64,000 nucleotides of DNA from CAWATZ01 sp963784995 (lineage in GTDB: Bacteria; Planctomycetota; Planctomycetia; Gemmatales; Gemmataceae). Positions 8,161 through 17,639 of this stretch are shown here, in pieces; the first letter of the stretch is position 1, and the number at the start of each line of letters is the position of its first letter. Where the stretch lies: the NCBI GenBank assembly GCA_963784995.1, contig CAWATZ010000002.1:558001-622000 (forward strand), read 5' to 3'. Under the pieces are notes generated by a model, which searched no databases, was not told the DNA's origin, and saw only the letters and a list, made by a program, of their open reading frames with translations. The position numbers were made by a program, and so were the translations under genes.

Positions 8161-8877
8161 TCAGGTTTTCGCCAACAGCTCGGCCAGGTGCAGGGCCTGG
8201 ACCGGGCTGCCGCGCCGCCGCAGGCAGCCCGCGATGTTCATCAGGCAGCCCGCATCCGTCGCCACCACGGCCTGCACGCCGGCCTGCTCGATGAATGAAG
8301 CCTTGTCGAGTACCATCGCTCCGCTGATGCCAGGATAGCGCACCGAGAACGAGCCGCCGAAGCCGCAGCACTCGTCCGCCCGCTCCAGCGGCACGTACTC
8401 CAGTCCCCGCACGCGCTTCAGCAACCGTTCCGGCTCCGTCAGCAGACCCAGGCCGCGCAGATGGCAGGCCATGTGATAGGTCACCCGGCCCTCGAACCGG
8501 GCCCCGACGTCCTCCAGGTGCAGCACGTTGACCAGGAAATCGCTCAGCTCGTGGATGCGGGCCGACAGGTCCAGCGCACGCCGATGCCAGACCGGATCGT
8601 CGTGAAACAGCTCCGGATACTCCAGCTTGACCATGGCGGCACAGGAGCCCGAGGGCGTGACCACCCTTTGCTCGCCGGCAAAGGTGCGGAGCAGATGGCG
8701 GGCCAGGTCGCGGGCGTCGTCGTGGTAGCCGCTGTTGAAGTGCGGCTGACCGCAGCAGGTCTGGGCGGTGGGGAAATCGACCTCGACGCCCAGCCGACGC
8801 AGCAGCCGGACCGTGGCCACGCCGACCTCGGGGAAGAGGGCGTCGCCCAGACAGGTGACCAGCAGCGAAACGCGCAT
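8161..8877 (-). CDS. lutA: Lactate utilisation protein LutA (CCG domain)
   Basis: The 238-residue protein has the LutA/YkgE length and both cysteine-rich (CCG) domains seen in heterodisulfide reductase B-like proteins: TCCGQPHFNSGYHDDA near residue 40, and HMACHLRGLG with DECCGFGGSFSVR further on. These motifs bind iron-sulfur clusters. LutA is a cytoplasmic component of the L-lactate oxidation complex with LutB. The gene follows an esterase-like gene by only six bases, so the two are probably co-transcribed. It is convergent with the 7497-8153 gene, whose stop lies seven bases away. Confidence 0.9.
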   Translation of the reverse strand: MRVSLLVTCLGDALFPEVGVATVRLLRRLGVEVDFPTAQTCCGQPHFNSGYHDDARDLARHLLRTFAGEQRVVTPSGSCAAMVKLEYPELFHDDPVWHRRALDLSARIHELSDFLVNVLHLEDVGARFEGRVTYHMACHLRGLGLLTEPERLLKRVRGLEYVPLERADECCGFGGSFSVRYPGISGAMVLDKASFIEQAGVQAVVATDAGCLMNIAGCLRRRGSPVQALHLAELLAKT

Positions 8878-8883
8878 GGGCCC

Positions 8884-9663
8884 TCACAGCAAGCGCCGGC
8901 TCTGCATGTCCAGACCGGTCTGAAGAAAGCGAAGCGACCGCTCCGCCTGGTGGTTGAAGTACGCCCAGGTATGGCCGCCCGCCCGGGTGGTCAGGTCGCA
9001 CTCGTGTTCGACCCCCAGGGCGCTCAGCTTCTCGTGCAGCCGATCGTTGCCCTGATGCCAGTGGACGTCGTCCGGATCGCAGGCGAAGAAGAGATGGGGC
9101 GGATAGCGGTTGGGCTGAACGTGCATCGGGGCCGTGTCCTGCCGGCACTGCTCCTTGCTGTCGTACATCTCATCCAGGGGCAGCCCCTGCCCGTACAGCT
9201 CGTGATACTCGATGGCGGACGCCAGGGCTGCGACCACGGCGAACGTGTCCGGATACTTGAAGCCCAGCCGCAGCGCACCCTGGCCTCCCATGCTGATTCC
9301 CAGCAGCCCCAGCGAGCGCGTGCCGAGCCCCCAGCGCTGCTGGAAGTACGGCACCACACTCTGGAGCAGGTATCGCTCTGCCGTCAGCTGAAGGTCAAAC
9401 GGCGGACAGATCCGGTCAGCCCACCAGGTATGGGGAGCGTGCGGACAGACACAGGCCAGGCGGAACTCGGCGAGGAAGCGGTTGAAGTCCGGCTGATCGC
9501 GCAGGGAACGGGCGTCGTAGGCGTGGAGGAACAGGACGCCAAAGCGCGGCCCCGCGGAGGAGGGAGCCAGGTCGTAGACGTCGGCCGATTTGCCGGCCAG
9601 GTCAATCGCGGTCCAGGTAGAAGTCACGCAGAATCGTTCCAGGGGCAATGGGGGCCAATCCAT
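8884..9663 (-). CDS. Alpha/beta hydrolase (esterase D / S-formylglutathione hydrolase-like)
   Basis: This 259-residue cytoplasmic protein has the nucleophile elbow GISMGGQGA near residue 124, an acid candidate in the FFACDPDDVHW region, and a histidine in GGHTWAYF near residue 238. Together these form a plausible Ser-Asp-His triad. The overall plan (short N-terminal strands, VLFLHAYDA, ACVCPHAPHTWW) fits esterase D-like enzymes. It ends six bases before lutA and probably shares its transcript. The substrate is unknown. An S-formylglutathione hydrolase is possible but not shown. Confidence 0.75.
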   Translation of the reverse strand: MDWPPLPLERFCVTSTWTAIDLAGKSADVYDLAPSSAGPRFGVLFLHAYDARSLRDQPDFNRFLAEFRLACVCPHAPHTWWADRICPPFDLQLTAERYLLQSVVPYFQQRWGLGTRSLGLLGISMGGQGALRLGFKYPDTFAVVAALASAIEYHELYGQGLPLDEMYDSKEQCRQDTAPMHVQPNRYPPHLFFACDPDDVHWHQGNDRLHEKLSALGVEHECDLTTRAGGHTWAYFNHQAERSLRFLQTGLDMQSRRLL

Positions 9664-9752
9664 CCTTGATTCTACAAAGCGGCGCGATCGCTGTCACTTT
9701 TGCCCCTGCTGACGCCACTCTCTTGCGGAAAGCCTTCTCGCGGAGAAAGAAC

Positions 9753-11467
9753 ATGACCGTTTCCCCCATCACCGAGCATGAGCCCGACGCTGACCTCTGG
9801 CAGCTGGTGCGTCAAGGGAGCGTGCCGGCCTTTGAGGTCCTGGTGCGGCGGCACCAGGCCGCGGTGTGTTCCGTGGCCTACAGCCGCTGTGGCGATCTGG
9901 CGCTGAGCGAGGACGTGGCCCAGGAGACCTTCTGGACCGCCTGGCGCGAACGGGAATCGCTTCTGCAACCGAACTCCCTGCGTGCCTGGCTGTGCGGCAT
10001 TGCCCGGAACCTCGGCAACAACGCCCGGCGACGGGCAGCGCGGGCGGCTGAGGCCGCCGCACCCCTCGACGCTGCACCGGAGCTGTCCGCGCCCATTCCG
10101 GGGCCGGTCGAGGAAGCGGTGTCGCGCGAAGAGGAAGCCCTGGTGTGGGAAACCCTGGAACAGATCCCGGAATCCTATCGCGAGCCGCTGATCCTCTTCT
10201 ACCGCGAGGAGCAGTCGGTGGCCGAGGTCGCGGCAGCTCTGGACCTCAGCGTGGACGCGGTCAAGCAACGGCTGTCGCGGGGCCGGGAGATGCTCCGGGA
10301 ACGAGTGGCCGGCCTGGTGGAAGGCACCTTGCGCCGCAGCCGGCCCGGACGCCCCTTCACCGTGGCCGTCCTGGCGGGCCTGACCGCCATTTCGACCGGG
10401 GCCAAGACGGCCCTGGCCGGTTCGGGGGTAGGATCGTCCGCGCTGGCCGCCGCGCCGCTCAAGGCGGGCATGGTGGCTGGACTCCTGGGCGGTCTGTCCG
10501 GGCGTTGTTCGGCCTCCTGGGCGGCTGGCTCGGCACCCGCATGGCCGCGGATGCCGCTCCGACCCGCCGCGAGCGCGAAGCCATCTTGCGTTCAGGACGC
10601 CGAATGCTGCTGGTGTCCGTCCTTTTCACCGCTGCGCTGATGTGCCGATGCTGGCCTTTCCCGGGTTCCTGGCGGGGCGGTCCTACCTGATCTTCTGGTT
10701 TGGCTGGATGGTTGACGTTCGGCTGTTACGCCGCGGTGAGAGCTCTTTTCTGCGCCGGGAGGGGAACCGCCTCCGCGCAGACCCCCGCCACGCGGAACCG
10801 AACGAGACCGCCATTGCGGCAAGGGGCCGGCCGTTATCACGGCCTGGTCTTTCGCAGCCGGGCAACGTTGTTCGGCTTGCCGCTGCTGGACGTCAACGTC
10901 AGCGACCTGATGCGCCCAGCGGCACCGGGTCAGGCCAGGTCGGCCCCGTTGCGCCTGTGGCTGGATCGCCATCGGCGACGAGGCGGTTGGCTTCATCGCG
11001 ATTGGCGGCCGGGCCATCGGCGTGGTGAGTTTCGGCGGCATCGCCATCGGCCTGGTGGCGGTGGGCGGTCTGGCGCTGGGCGGAGCTGGCTCTGGGCGGC
11101 CTGGGCGTGGGCGCGCATCGCGCTCGGGGGCGGGGCCATCGGCTGGCAGGCCTGTGGCGGCTTCGCCGTGGCCTGGGACACCGCTTGTGGCGGGGCGGCC
11201 GTGGCCTGGCATGCGGCCTCGGGTGGTGCGGCCGTCGCCCGGGAGCACGCGCTCGGGGGAGCGGTCTGGGCCCAGCAGGCCAACACCGAGGCGGCTCAGC
11301 AGGTCCTGCTGGCCAACCCCCTGGTGCGTGGTTACCAGTGGTGCCTGGACCCACCTGGCATGGTTCGCAGGCTGGGCTCGGGGTGCTTCTCCTTCTGGGA
11401 TGGTGTACGCCCTGCTCCCGCTCCTGTACCGCCCCTGGGAAGGGAGACGGAAGACCCGAGCGCGTGA
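9753..11467 (+). pseudogene. ECF sigma factor fused to a Gly/Ala-rich membrane domain, multiply frameshifted
   Basis: The N-terminal 240 residues (ATG 9753, GGAGA upstream) are an intact ECF sigma factor. They show region 2 (FEVLVRRHQAAVCSVAYS, DVAQETFWTAW) and region 4 (IPESYREPLILFYREEQS, AAALDLSVDAVKQRLSRGR). Homologous-looking continuation is then scattered over all three forward frames. The pieces are LFGLLGGWLGTRMAADAAPT after about 10495, MLAFPGFLAGRSYLIFWFGW after about 10640, LVFRSRATLFGLPLLDVN near 10850, GFIAIGGRAIGVVSFGGIA after about 10957, then AWDTACGGAAVAWHAASGG and HLAWFAGW. At least five indels are needed. The first fits loss of one G in GGGG. The gene is either decaying or badly sequenced; the sigma part alone could still be made. 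Confidence 0.75.
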
Positions 11468-11470
11468 AAT

Positions 11471-12043
11471 TCACTTCGGGGGCAGGCCCGCTGCCCCCGG
11501 ATATTTGAAGCCCTTGCGGCGCTGGGTGCTGTAGCGGGCCAGGGCGTCCTCGATGACGGACACGCTGGCCTTGGCCGGCTCCATCTCATCGACCTCGACG
11601 GCCTTGCCCTCCAGGGTCTTGTAATCCTGGAAGAACCGCCGCAGCATGGTCAGGCGGTGGGCCGGCAACTCCGTCGCCTCCCGGAACTGGTTGTATTCCG
11701 GATCGTGGAGGGCCACGGCCAGGATCTTGTGGTCCTTCTTGCCGCTGTCCATCATCGTCATCAGCCCGATGGCCCGGGCCTGGACCAGCGTCAGCGGCGC
11801 CACCGGCTCCTGGCACATCACCAGCACGTCGATTGGATCATCGTCCTCGGCCAGGGTCTGCGGAATGAAACCGTAGTTGGCCGGGTAGAACACCGCGGAA
11901 TAGAGGATGCGGTCCAGCCGGAGCAGGCCGGTTTCCTTGTCCAGCTCGTACTTGACGCTTGATCCCATCGGGATCTCGATCACGGCGGTGAACTCGGTCG
12001 GCAGACGTTCGCCAGGCGTCACATCGTGCCAGGCATGGGTCAT
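11471..12043 (-). CDS. ppa: Family I inorganic pyrophosphatase
   Basis: The 190-residue protein hydrolyses pyrophosphate to phosphate in the cytoplasm, pulling biosynthetic reactions forward. Family I features are present: an N-terminal VIEIPMGSSVKYELDKETG strand-turn unit, YPANYGFIPQT near residue 53, and the metal-binding EDDDPIDVLV motif near residue 66. KKDHKI near residue 100 and the C-terminal ALARYSTQRRKGF helix complete the fold. Length is normal for the bacterial enzyme. The gene stands alone, tail to tail with the decayed ECF fusion, whose last bases lie four nucleotides away. Confidence 0.95.
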   Translation of the reverse strand: MTHAWHDVTPGERLPTEFTAVIEIPMGSSVKYELDKETGLLRLDRILYSAVFYPANYGFIPQTLAEDDDPIDVLVMCQEPVAPLTLVQARAIGLMTMMDSGKKDHKILAVALHDPEYNQFREATELPAHRLTMLRRFFQDYKTLEGKAVEVDEMEPAKASVSVIEDALARYSTQRRKGFKYPGAAGLPPK

Positions 12044-12360
12044 GGCGGCAGGCCCCTTTACGCTTCAGGTATAGTCCAGTGCCTGGTTTGTTGTATGGGG
12101 AGGCGCGATTTCCTCAAGCGGTCTGCTCCGGGGACCGATGAGAATTTGTTGGCAGGTTCCACGCAACGATCGGGCCCAGTTCGGAGGCGCACGCCTGCGT
12201 GCGCTCCGGCCGGCAGGCCGGCCTGCGCTTCGGCCTGGGCGGAACTGAGATTGACAGGCATTCCGAAAAGGTGTTGCCTGAGTGCGGTAAGACCACCGGG
12301 AAAGTGAGACGGCTCATCGAAAGAGGAGCGGCCCTGCTGGTGCGCAACAAGATCGACCAA
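12044..12360. other. Intergenic region with GC-rich palindromes
   Basis: No gene is supported. At 12183-12207 there is an inverted repeat around GCGCACGC/GCGTGCGC, and at 12213-12226 the perfect palindrome GCAGGCCGGCCTGC. A TTGACA box near 12252 could belong to a promoter for the gene starting near 12361, but no clear -10 box is present. Confidence 0.45.
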
Positions 12361-14031
12361 ATGGCGGAGGAACTATGGAGCCAGTCTCCTCACGTTCCCG
12401 CACCGTCTCCTCAGGACACCGTCTGGCAGGATGGTTTTCCCGTTGCCAGTCCCGGTTCCCGGCTGCTGGCCCAAACAGCTCAAACCCCCACGGAAGATTT
12501 CTCCCTCTCTCCCGAACTGGTCCACGTCAATGCGGCCTGGGCCGACAGCTCCTGCTATCCCCCGTTTACCGTGGTGCAGCCCGGTGGTCAGCGGATCGGC
12601 ATCAGTGCCTTCGCGACGTTTCAGGCGGCTCTGGTCGCCGTGGCCCCGGGCGGAGTGGTCCTGGTGGCCCCGGGCACCTATGCGGGCGGCGTGCGGATCG
12701 AGCGGCCGGTCCGGCTGGTCGGGGACGTGGGCACCGGGCAGCAGCCGGGGCCCGGCGGCCAGGCGCCCGTGATCGATTGCTCCCGCTCGCCGGCCGGGCC
12801 GGGGTTCGTCCTGGATGAGCAAGCCCAGGGGGTGACCATCGAGGGATTCGTCATCGCGGGCGTGCCCGGTGTTCCTTCGGTCGGCGTCTCCACGCGGGCG
12901 CTACCCGGGTTCGCATCCGGCACAACCGCCTGGTCAACGTCACCTGCGGGATTGACCTTGCCGGTGCCAGGACGAGCGACTGGACGATCGAGAACAACGT
13001 CTTTGTGGGCAAGGAGTCCGGGCCCGACAGCGTGGCGATTCAGGTCGGCGCGGACCTGAAGGACGGCGTCCCCATCAACGTTTCGAGCAACGACATTGGG
13101 CATTGGAGTTACGCGCTGCGCGTTCTCAGCCGGGTGGCCCTGGTCGTCTTCGGCAACCGCCTGGAATATCGTAACCCGGGCCGTGTTCGCGTTCGGCCGC
13201 AACGTCGATGAGTGGCAGATCCGCATGGACGCCAACGACATCGAGCCGGCGCTGAGCCCGATGATCGAGTACCTCACTGTTGCCCGACCTCCAGAGCCGG
13301 AGCCAGCGCCCGCAGCGGAGAGCGTGGCAGCCGAGCCGGCCGCTGTTGTCCCCGCACTCCTTCCCCCGGCAGCGGAACCAGGGCCCGTTCCTCAGCCGAC
13401 CCCGGAAGTGGGCACGCCCGAGCCGACGCCCGCACCGGAACCGCAAGCTGTCCCTCTGTCCGGCAGCGAACCGATCCTTTTCAGTCCAGGGACGCCCTGC
13501 GTCGTGGATCTGCGTCCGATCCTCGGCGCGGAGGGTCGGTACGTCCTGCACTGGGGCGACGGCCACGATCGCGTTTACTACGCGGAGGAACTTCAGCGTC
13601 TGAGCGGTTTGCTCATGCACACCTACGCGGAGGCGGGACTGTACCAGGTGACAGTGGACGTTGAGGACGAGACGGGGATGCACCGCAACGTGGCGGCGTG
13701 GCCGGTGGCCGTGTTCGCGCCCCGGATTCTCGGCCCCGCGTCGGCCGTGGTCGGCCAGGAGGTTTCGTTTCGTGCCGGCACCACGGGAGCCGCCGTCGAG
13801 GGGCCGCCGTGCTTCAGCTGGCAGGTGCGGAACGGCAGCGGCCAGACGATCCAGCAAGTGGGTTGGACGTGGACCACCCCTCGGCCCGAGTTGACCTTCA
13901 CGCCGGTCGAGGCCGGCTGGCACACCATTTTCCTGACCATTCAAGACGGTGAAGGCAAGGTGCAGGTGATCCACCGCAGCCTGCGCGTCCAACTCAGTTC
14001 GACTTCTGCCCTTTGTGGAGTGCGGCAGTAG
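12361..14031 (+). CDS. Beta-helix plus PKD-like protein (frameshifted)
   Basis: Three frame segments together give a protein of about 555 residues. The first (to about 12905) holds a right-handed beta-helix start (FATFQAALVAVAPGGVVLV, GVTIEGFVIAG). The second (about 12905-13185) continues it (RIRHNRLVN, WTIENNVFVG). The third (to 14031) has FGRNVDEWQIRMDANDI, a Pro/Glu-rich linker, then PKD-like modules (YVLHWGDGHDRVYY, YAEAGLYQVTVDVEDE, EAGWHTIFLTIQDGEG). Likely a surface or secreted polysaccharide-binding protein. Start choice is uncertain. ATG 12361 is in frame with the beta-helix, but the better ribosome site (GGAGGA) precedes ATG 12375 in another frame, so a third indel near the start is possible. 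Confidence 0.65.
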
Positions 14032-14191
14032 CATTGCTCTGCCGCTTTTGTTTGGCTTTTTGTTTTTGGCTTTTTCCTTTGTTCCGCTAAAAGTCCAAGA
14101 AACAAAGACCAAAAGAAGAAACGAAAAACAGGAGAAACAAAAGCGGCAGAGCAAAGCTACTGCCGCACTCCACAAAGGGCAAAGTTGAACT
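13996..14191. repeat. Long inverted repeat between convergent genes
   Basis: 13996-14053 and 14135-14191 are inverted copies of about 57 bp with two mismatches and one indel (for example GGAGTGCGGCAGTAGC against GCTACTGCCGCACTCC). The intervening 81 bp are A/T-rich by local standards. The stop codon of the upstream plus-strand gene (14029-14031) lies inside the left arm, and the stop of the minus-strand DUF1552 gene is the last base triplet of the right arm. It may be a bidirectional terminator or a MITE. Confidence 0.85.
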
Positions 14192-15522
14192 TACTCCTTG
14201 AGTCCCGGGAGCTGCCCGGTGCTATCGCCAAAGCGATCGGCGCGGACCCCGACCAGGTCCAGCAGCGACAGGAACAGATTGCACAGCGGCGTGCCGGCCG
14301 GGTGGCGGACGTGGCGGCCGCCCAGGATCGCGCCGCCGGCCAACAGGATCGGCAGGTTGTCGTGGTTGTGCCGGTCGCCGTCGCTGATCCCCGAACCGTA
14401 CACAACAACGCACCGATCCAGCAGAGTGCCACCCTCTTCCGGGATGGACTGCAACCGTTCCAGCAGATACGCGAACTGACTGACGTGGAGACGGTTGAGG
14501 ATCCGCAGCTTGTCGTGCCTGGCCGGGTCGCCGCCGTGGTGAGACAGGTCGTGGTGCCCCTCCGGCACTCCCACCTCCCGGTAGCTCCGGTTGCTGCCGT
14601 CATTGCCTAGCACGAACGTGGCCACCCGGGTCAGGTCCGTCTGAAAGGCGAGGGCGACCAGCTCGGCCAGCAGACGGGCGTGTTCCCGGTATTCCTCCGG
14701 AACCCCGGTCGGACGGACCAGCTGCTCCTTCCCGATCTTGACCGCCGGCTGGGCCCGATGGATTCGGGCTTCCACCTCCCGTACCGCCATCAGATACTCG
14801 TCGAGTTTCCGGCGGTCGCTCCCACTCAACTGCCCGCTCAGGGCACGGGCGTCCTCCGCCACGAAGTCCAGCACGCTTCGGCGTTCTCGCTCTCGCCTGG
14901 CCTGGGTCGCGTCGGCGTCGGGCCGGAGGCGGTCTCCAAACAGCCGCTCGAAAACCACCCGGGGATCAACCTCCTTGGGCATTGGGGTCGATGCGGTTCG
15001 CCAGGACAGATTGGTCTGGTAAGCGCAACTGTAGCCGTTGTCACAGGTTCCGGCCGATTTGCCGCCCTCGCAACCCACCTCCAGGGAAGGGAAGCGCGTG
15101 GCCTGGCCAAGGACCGCGGCCGCGACCTGATCGACCGACGGCCCAACGCGAACGTCGGAGCCGGACGTTTTGTGCGGCCGGACCCCGGTCAGGAAGGTGG
15201 CCATTGCCCGGGCGTGGTCGCCGGGGCCGTCCGGTCCCGGGTCGGCGGTCCGCTGGGCAAGCCCGGACAGGACGCTGACGGACGTCCGCACTTTTTCGAG
15301 CGGCCTCAGCGTCGGCGGCAACTCGAAGCCGACTCCCTCGGTCGTGGGGGTCCAGTCGGGCAAGTGCTTGCCGTTGGGGGCGTAGACGAACGCCAGCCGC
15401 AGCGGTTGGCCGGCCGTCTCGGCTCCCGAGGAGTGCTGGACCAGCGACTCCAGGAAGGGAAGTGCGATTGATACGCCCATCCCACGGAGGGCCGTCCGGC
15501 GTGTGATCTGTCGGTGTTTCAT
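14191..15522 (-). CDS. DUF1552 protein with Tat-like leader
   Basis: The 443-residue protein begins MKHRQITRRTALRGMGVSI, with paired arginines before a hydrophobic stretch, as in Tat-exported DUF1552 proteins of planctomycetes. Conserved blocks of the family are visible: YAPNGKHLPDWTP, SVLSGLAQ, DHARAMATFLTG, SVDQVAA, NLSWRTASTPMPKEVDPR and VVYGSGISDGDRHNHDNLP near the C-terminus. The function of DUF1552 is not established. These genes almost always pair with a planctomycete cytochrome gene, and here the pair overlaps by four bases (ATGA at 15519-15522). The predicted location is the periplasm. Confidence 0.9.
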   Translation of the reverse strand: MKHRQITRRTALRGMGVSIALPFLESLVQHSSGAETAGQPLRLAFVYAPNGKHLPDWTPTTEGVGFELPPTLRPLEKVRTSVSVLSGLAQRTADPGPDGPGDHARAMATFLTGVRPHKTSGSDVRVGPSVDQVAAAVLGQATRFPSLEVGCEGGKSAGTCDNGYSCAYQTNLSWRTASTPMPKEVDPRVVFERLFGDRLRPDADATQARRERERRSVLDFVAEDARALSGQLSGSDRRKLDEYLMAVREVEARIHRAQPAVKIGKEQLVRPTGVPEEYREHARLLAELVALAFQTDLTRVATFVLGNDGSNRSYREVGVPEGHHDLSHHGGDPARHDKLRILNRLHVSQFAYLLERLQSIPEEGGTLLDRCVVVYGSGISDGDRHNHDNLPILLAGGAILGGRHVRHPAGTPLCNLFLSLLDLVGVRADRFGDSTGQLPGLKE

Positions 15523-17564
15523 CGAGTGTCCTCCGGTCGGACGCTCCGTTTCCGGAACGGGTCGCTTCGGACCAGCGCGATTGCCAAGCTGCTGAACCGG
15601 GACCCGTTCCGGATGGCGGAGCGGACAATGCGATCAATCACGGGGCGGTCGGCCGGTCCCAGGCTTCGGCCGAGAGCATAAGTCAGGAGCTGTTGTGTCA
15701 GGCAGCGGCTGAAGACTTCGGGCCGTTCGGCGAGGAGAGCAATCAGTTCGTCGGCACCGCGGAAGGCCCGGCCGTCGGGAAGCGTGCCGGATGGATCGAT
15801 CGGGTGGTCCGCGTCCCGGTCCCGCCACGCTCCGACCGCGTCGAAATTCTCCAGGCCGTACCCCAGAGGATCGAGCCGGGCGTGACAGGACGCGCACTCG
15901 GCCCGGGAGCGATGCCGGTCCAGCTGCTCGCGGAGAGTCGCCGGTTTCCCGCCACGGTCGTCCTGGAGCGTGTCCACTCCGGGAGGCGGTGGCGGCGCCG
16001 GCGTACCGAGCAGGTTTTCCAGCACCCATTTGCCCCGCTTGACCGGGGACGTTCGCGTCGGTCCGGATGTGACGGTCAGGACACTGGCGTGCGTGAGTAC
16101 GCCCCTCCGGTTCGTACCAGCCAGGCTCACGCGCCGGAAGTCGGCACCGGTCACCCCGCCGATTCCGTAGTGGTGGGCCAGACGCTCGTTGACGAAGGTG
16201 TAATCGGCGCTCAGCAATTCGAGGATACTCCGGTCCTCCCGAACGACGTGGTCGAAGAACAGCTCGGTCTCTTGCCGCATGGCCCGGAGCAGGTCCGCGT
16301 CAAACTCGGGAAAGCGGGCCGGGTCGCGGGTGACCTCGGTCAGGGCCCGGGTCTGGAGCCACTGACCGGCGAAGTTCTCGGCCAGGGCGCGCGATTTGGG
16401 ATTCCGCAGCATCCGCCGCACCTGGGCCGCGAGCGTGCTGGGGGCGTGGAGTTTCCCAGCAGCGGCGAGCCGGATCAGTTCGTCGTCCGGCATGCTGCTC
16501 CAGAGGAAGTACGACAATCGCGAAGCCAGCTCAAAGTCCGTCAGTGGCCGGTCGGGATCGGGGCCCGGAGGCAGATCAGGTTCGACCCGGAACAGGAAGT
16601 GCGGGGAAACGAGGATCGCCTTGAAGGCCAGTTTGAGCCCGGCGTCGGCCGCTTCCCCGTTGTTCAGAGCGGCTTCGACAAACCGCATCAGTCGGGCCAT
16701 CTCGGAGTGGGTGATGGGCCGGCGGTAGGCTCGGTCGGCGAACGCCTGCAGCGCAAAGTAGGCACGGTCGATCTCGGCCGCATGGACATTCGTCTCAACA
16801 CGGTTTCCCTTGACGGCGTTGTCTCGCTGCGGCGGGGCCCCGCGGAGGACGTAGGGGACGTGATCCTCGACCGGCGGGGTGCGGAGGCGGTGCCAGAGGT
16901 TGGCATCCGCGGCAACGGCCTCGACCACGGTCTCCGCGGCGGTCAGGTATTTCTCGATCAGGGTCGGGGAGACGGACAGCACGTCTCCAAGGGTGTCAAA
17001 ACCGTCGCCGGAATCGTCAGCGGGGAAGTCGTCGGCGGGCTGGAACGTGACGCCGACCAGGTCGCGGATGGTGTTGTTGTATTCGGCCCGGTTCAGTCGC
17101 CGCAGCGTCACCCGACCGGGGTTGCGAAAGCGGGCTGCGGTCTGATCGAGCCATACTGTGAGCGTTGCCAGTTCTGTCGGCTCCGGACGCGGTCGCCCGG
17201 CCGGGGGCATCTGCCCGGAGCGGATCACTCTGGCAACGCGATCCCAGGCGTCTGGGGCGATACTTGGCGAAGCCTCGTCCAGGTGCGCGGTCAGAGAGAA
17301 TCCCCCTTTGGCCTTGCCCACTCCGTGACAGTCGGTGCAGTAACGCCTCAGAAGTGGTGCGACCTGAGTGGCAAACGTCAGAGGGGGGCTTTCCGTTGCG
17401 AGGTCCGTATCCTCCTCATCGACGTCTGAATCTCCAGAGGTCGAGGAGTTGTTGCGATTGCTGAGTGGGGCAGATGGGCCAGCGATCCAAAGCAATGCGA
17501 TTGCAACGGTCGCCGCGACAACCGTTCCAACGACCAGACCCAGAGTCAGTCGAGTGCGGCTCAC
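15519..17564 (-). CDS. Planctomycete cytochrome c (DUF1587/1592/1588/1585)
   Basis: This 681-residue protein starts at GTG 17564 behind AAAGGA. Residues 8-27 form a membrane or signal segment. The heme motif CTDCH lies near residue 76 in a PSCyt1-type domain. DUF1587 (RRLNRAEYNNTIRDLVGV), DUF1595/DUF1592 (FLFRVEPDLPPG, SRLSYFLWSSMPDDEL, FAGQWLQTRALTEV), DUF1588 (NRRGVLTHASVLTVTS, RHRSRAECASCHARLDPLG) and DUF1585 (LTYALGRSL) follow in order. A second CxxCH (CASCH) lies in the DUF1588 part. It is probably a periplasmic redox or carbohydrate-related protein working with the downstream DUF1552 protein. The exact role is not known. Confidence 0.92.
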   Translation of the reverse strand: MSRTRLTLGLVVGTVVAATVAIALLWIAGPSAPLSNRNNSSTSGDSDVDEEDTDLATESPPLTFATQVAPLLRRYCTDCHGVGKAKGGFSLTAHLDEASPSIAPDAWDRVARVIRSGQMPPAGRPRPEPTELATLTVWLDQTAARFRNPGRVTLRRLNRAEYNNTIRDLVGVTFQPADDFPADDSGDGFDTLGDVLSVSPTLIEKYLTAAETVVEAVAADANLWHRLRTPPVEDHVPYVLRGAPPQRDNAVKGNRVETNVHAAEIDRAYFALQAFADRAYRRPITHSEMARLMRFVEAALNNGEAADAGLKLAFKAILVSPHFLFRVEPDLPPGPDPDRPLTDFELASRLSYFLWSSMPDDELIRLAAAGKLHAPSTLAAQVRRMLRNPKSRALAENFAGQWLQTRALTEVTRDPARFPEFDADLLRAMRQETELFFDHVVREDRSILELLSADYTFVNERLAHHYGIGGVTGADFRRVSLAGTNRRGVLTHASVLTVTSGPTRTSPVKRGKWVLENLLGTPAPPPPPGVDTLQDDRGGKPATLREQLDRHRSRAECASCHARLDPLGYGLENFDAVGAWRDRDADHPIDPSGTLPDGRAFRGADELIALLAERPEVFSRCLTQQLLTYALGRSLGPADRPVIDRIVRSAIRNGSRFSSLAIALVRSDPFRKRSVRPEDTR

Positions 17565-17639
17565 AGGTGTCCTTTCCGACTAACAGGTGCAAGGGGATCC
17601 CCGCGGGTGCGCTGCGCCACCCACGGGGACTTGCAAGCC

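Noticed and set aside
15693..17429. Open frame of 578 codons on the plus strand
   Set aside because: Antisense to the planctomycete cytochrome gene, which has all family blocks.
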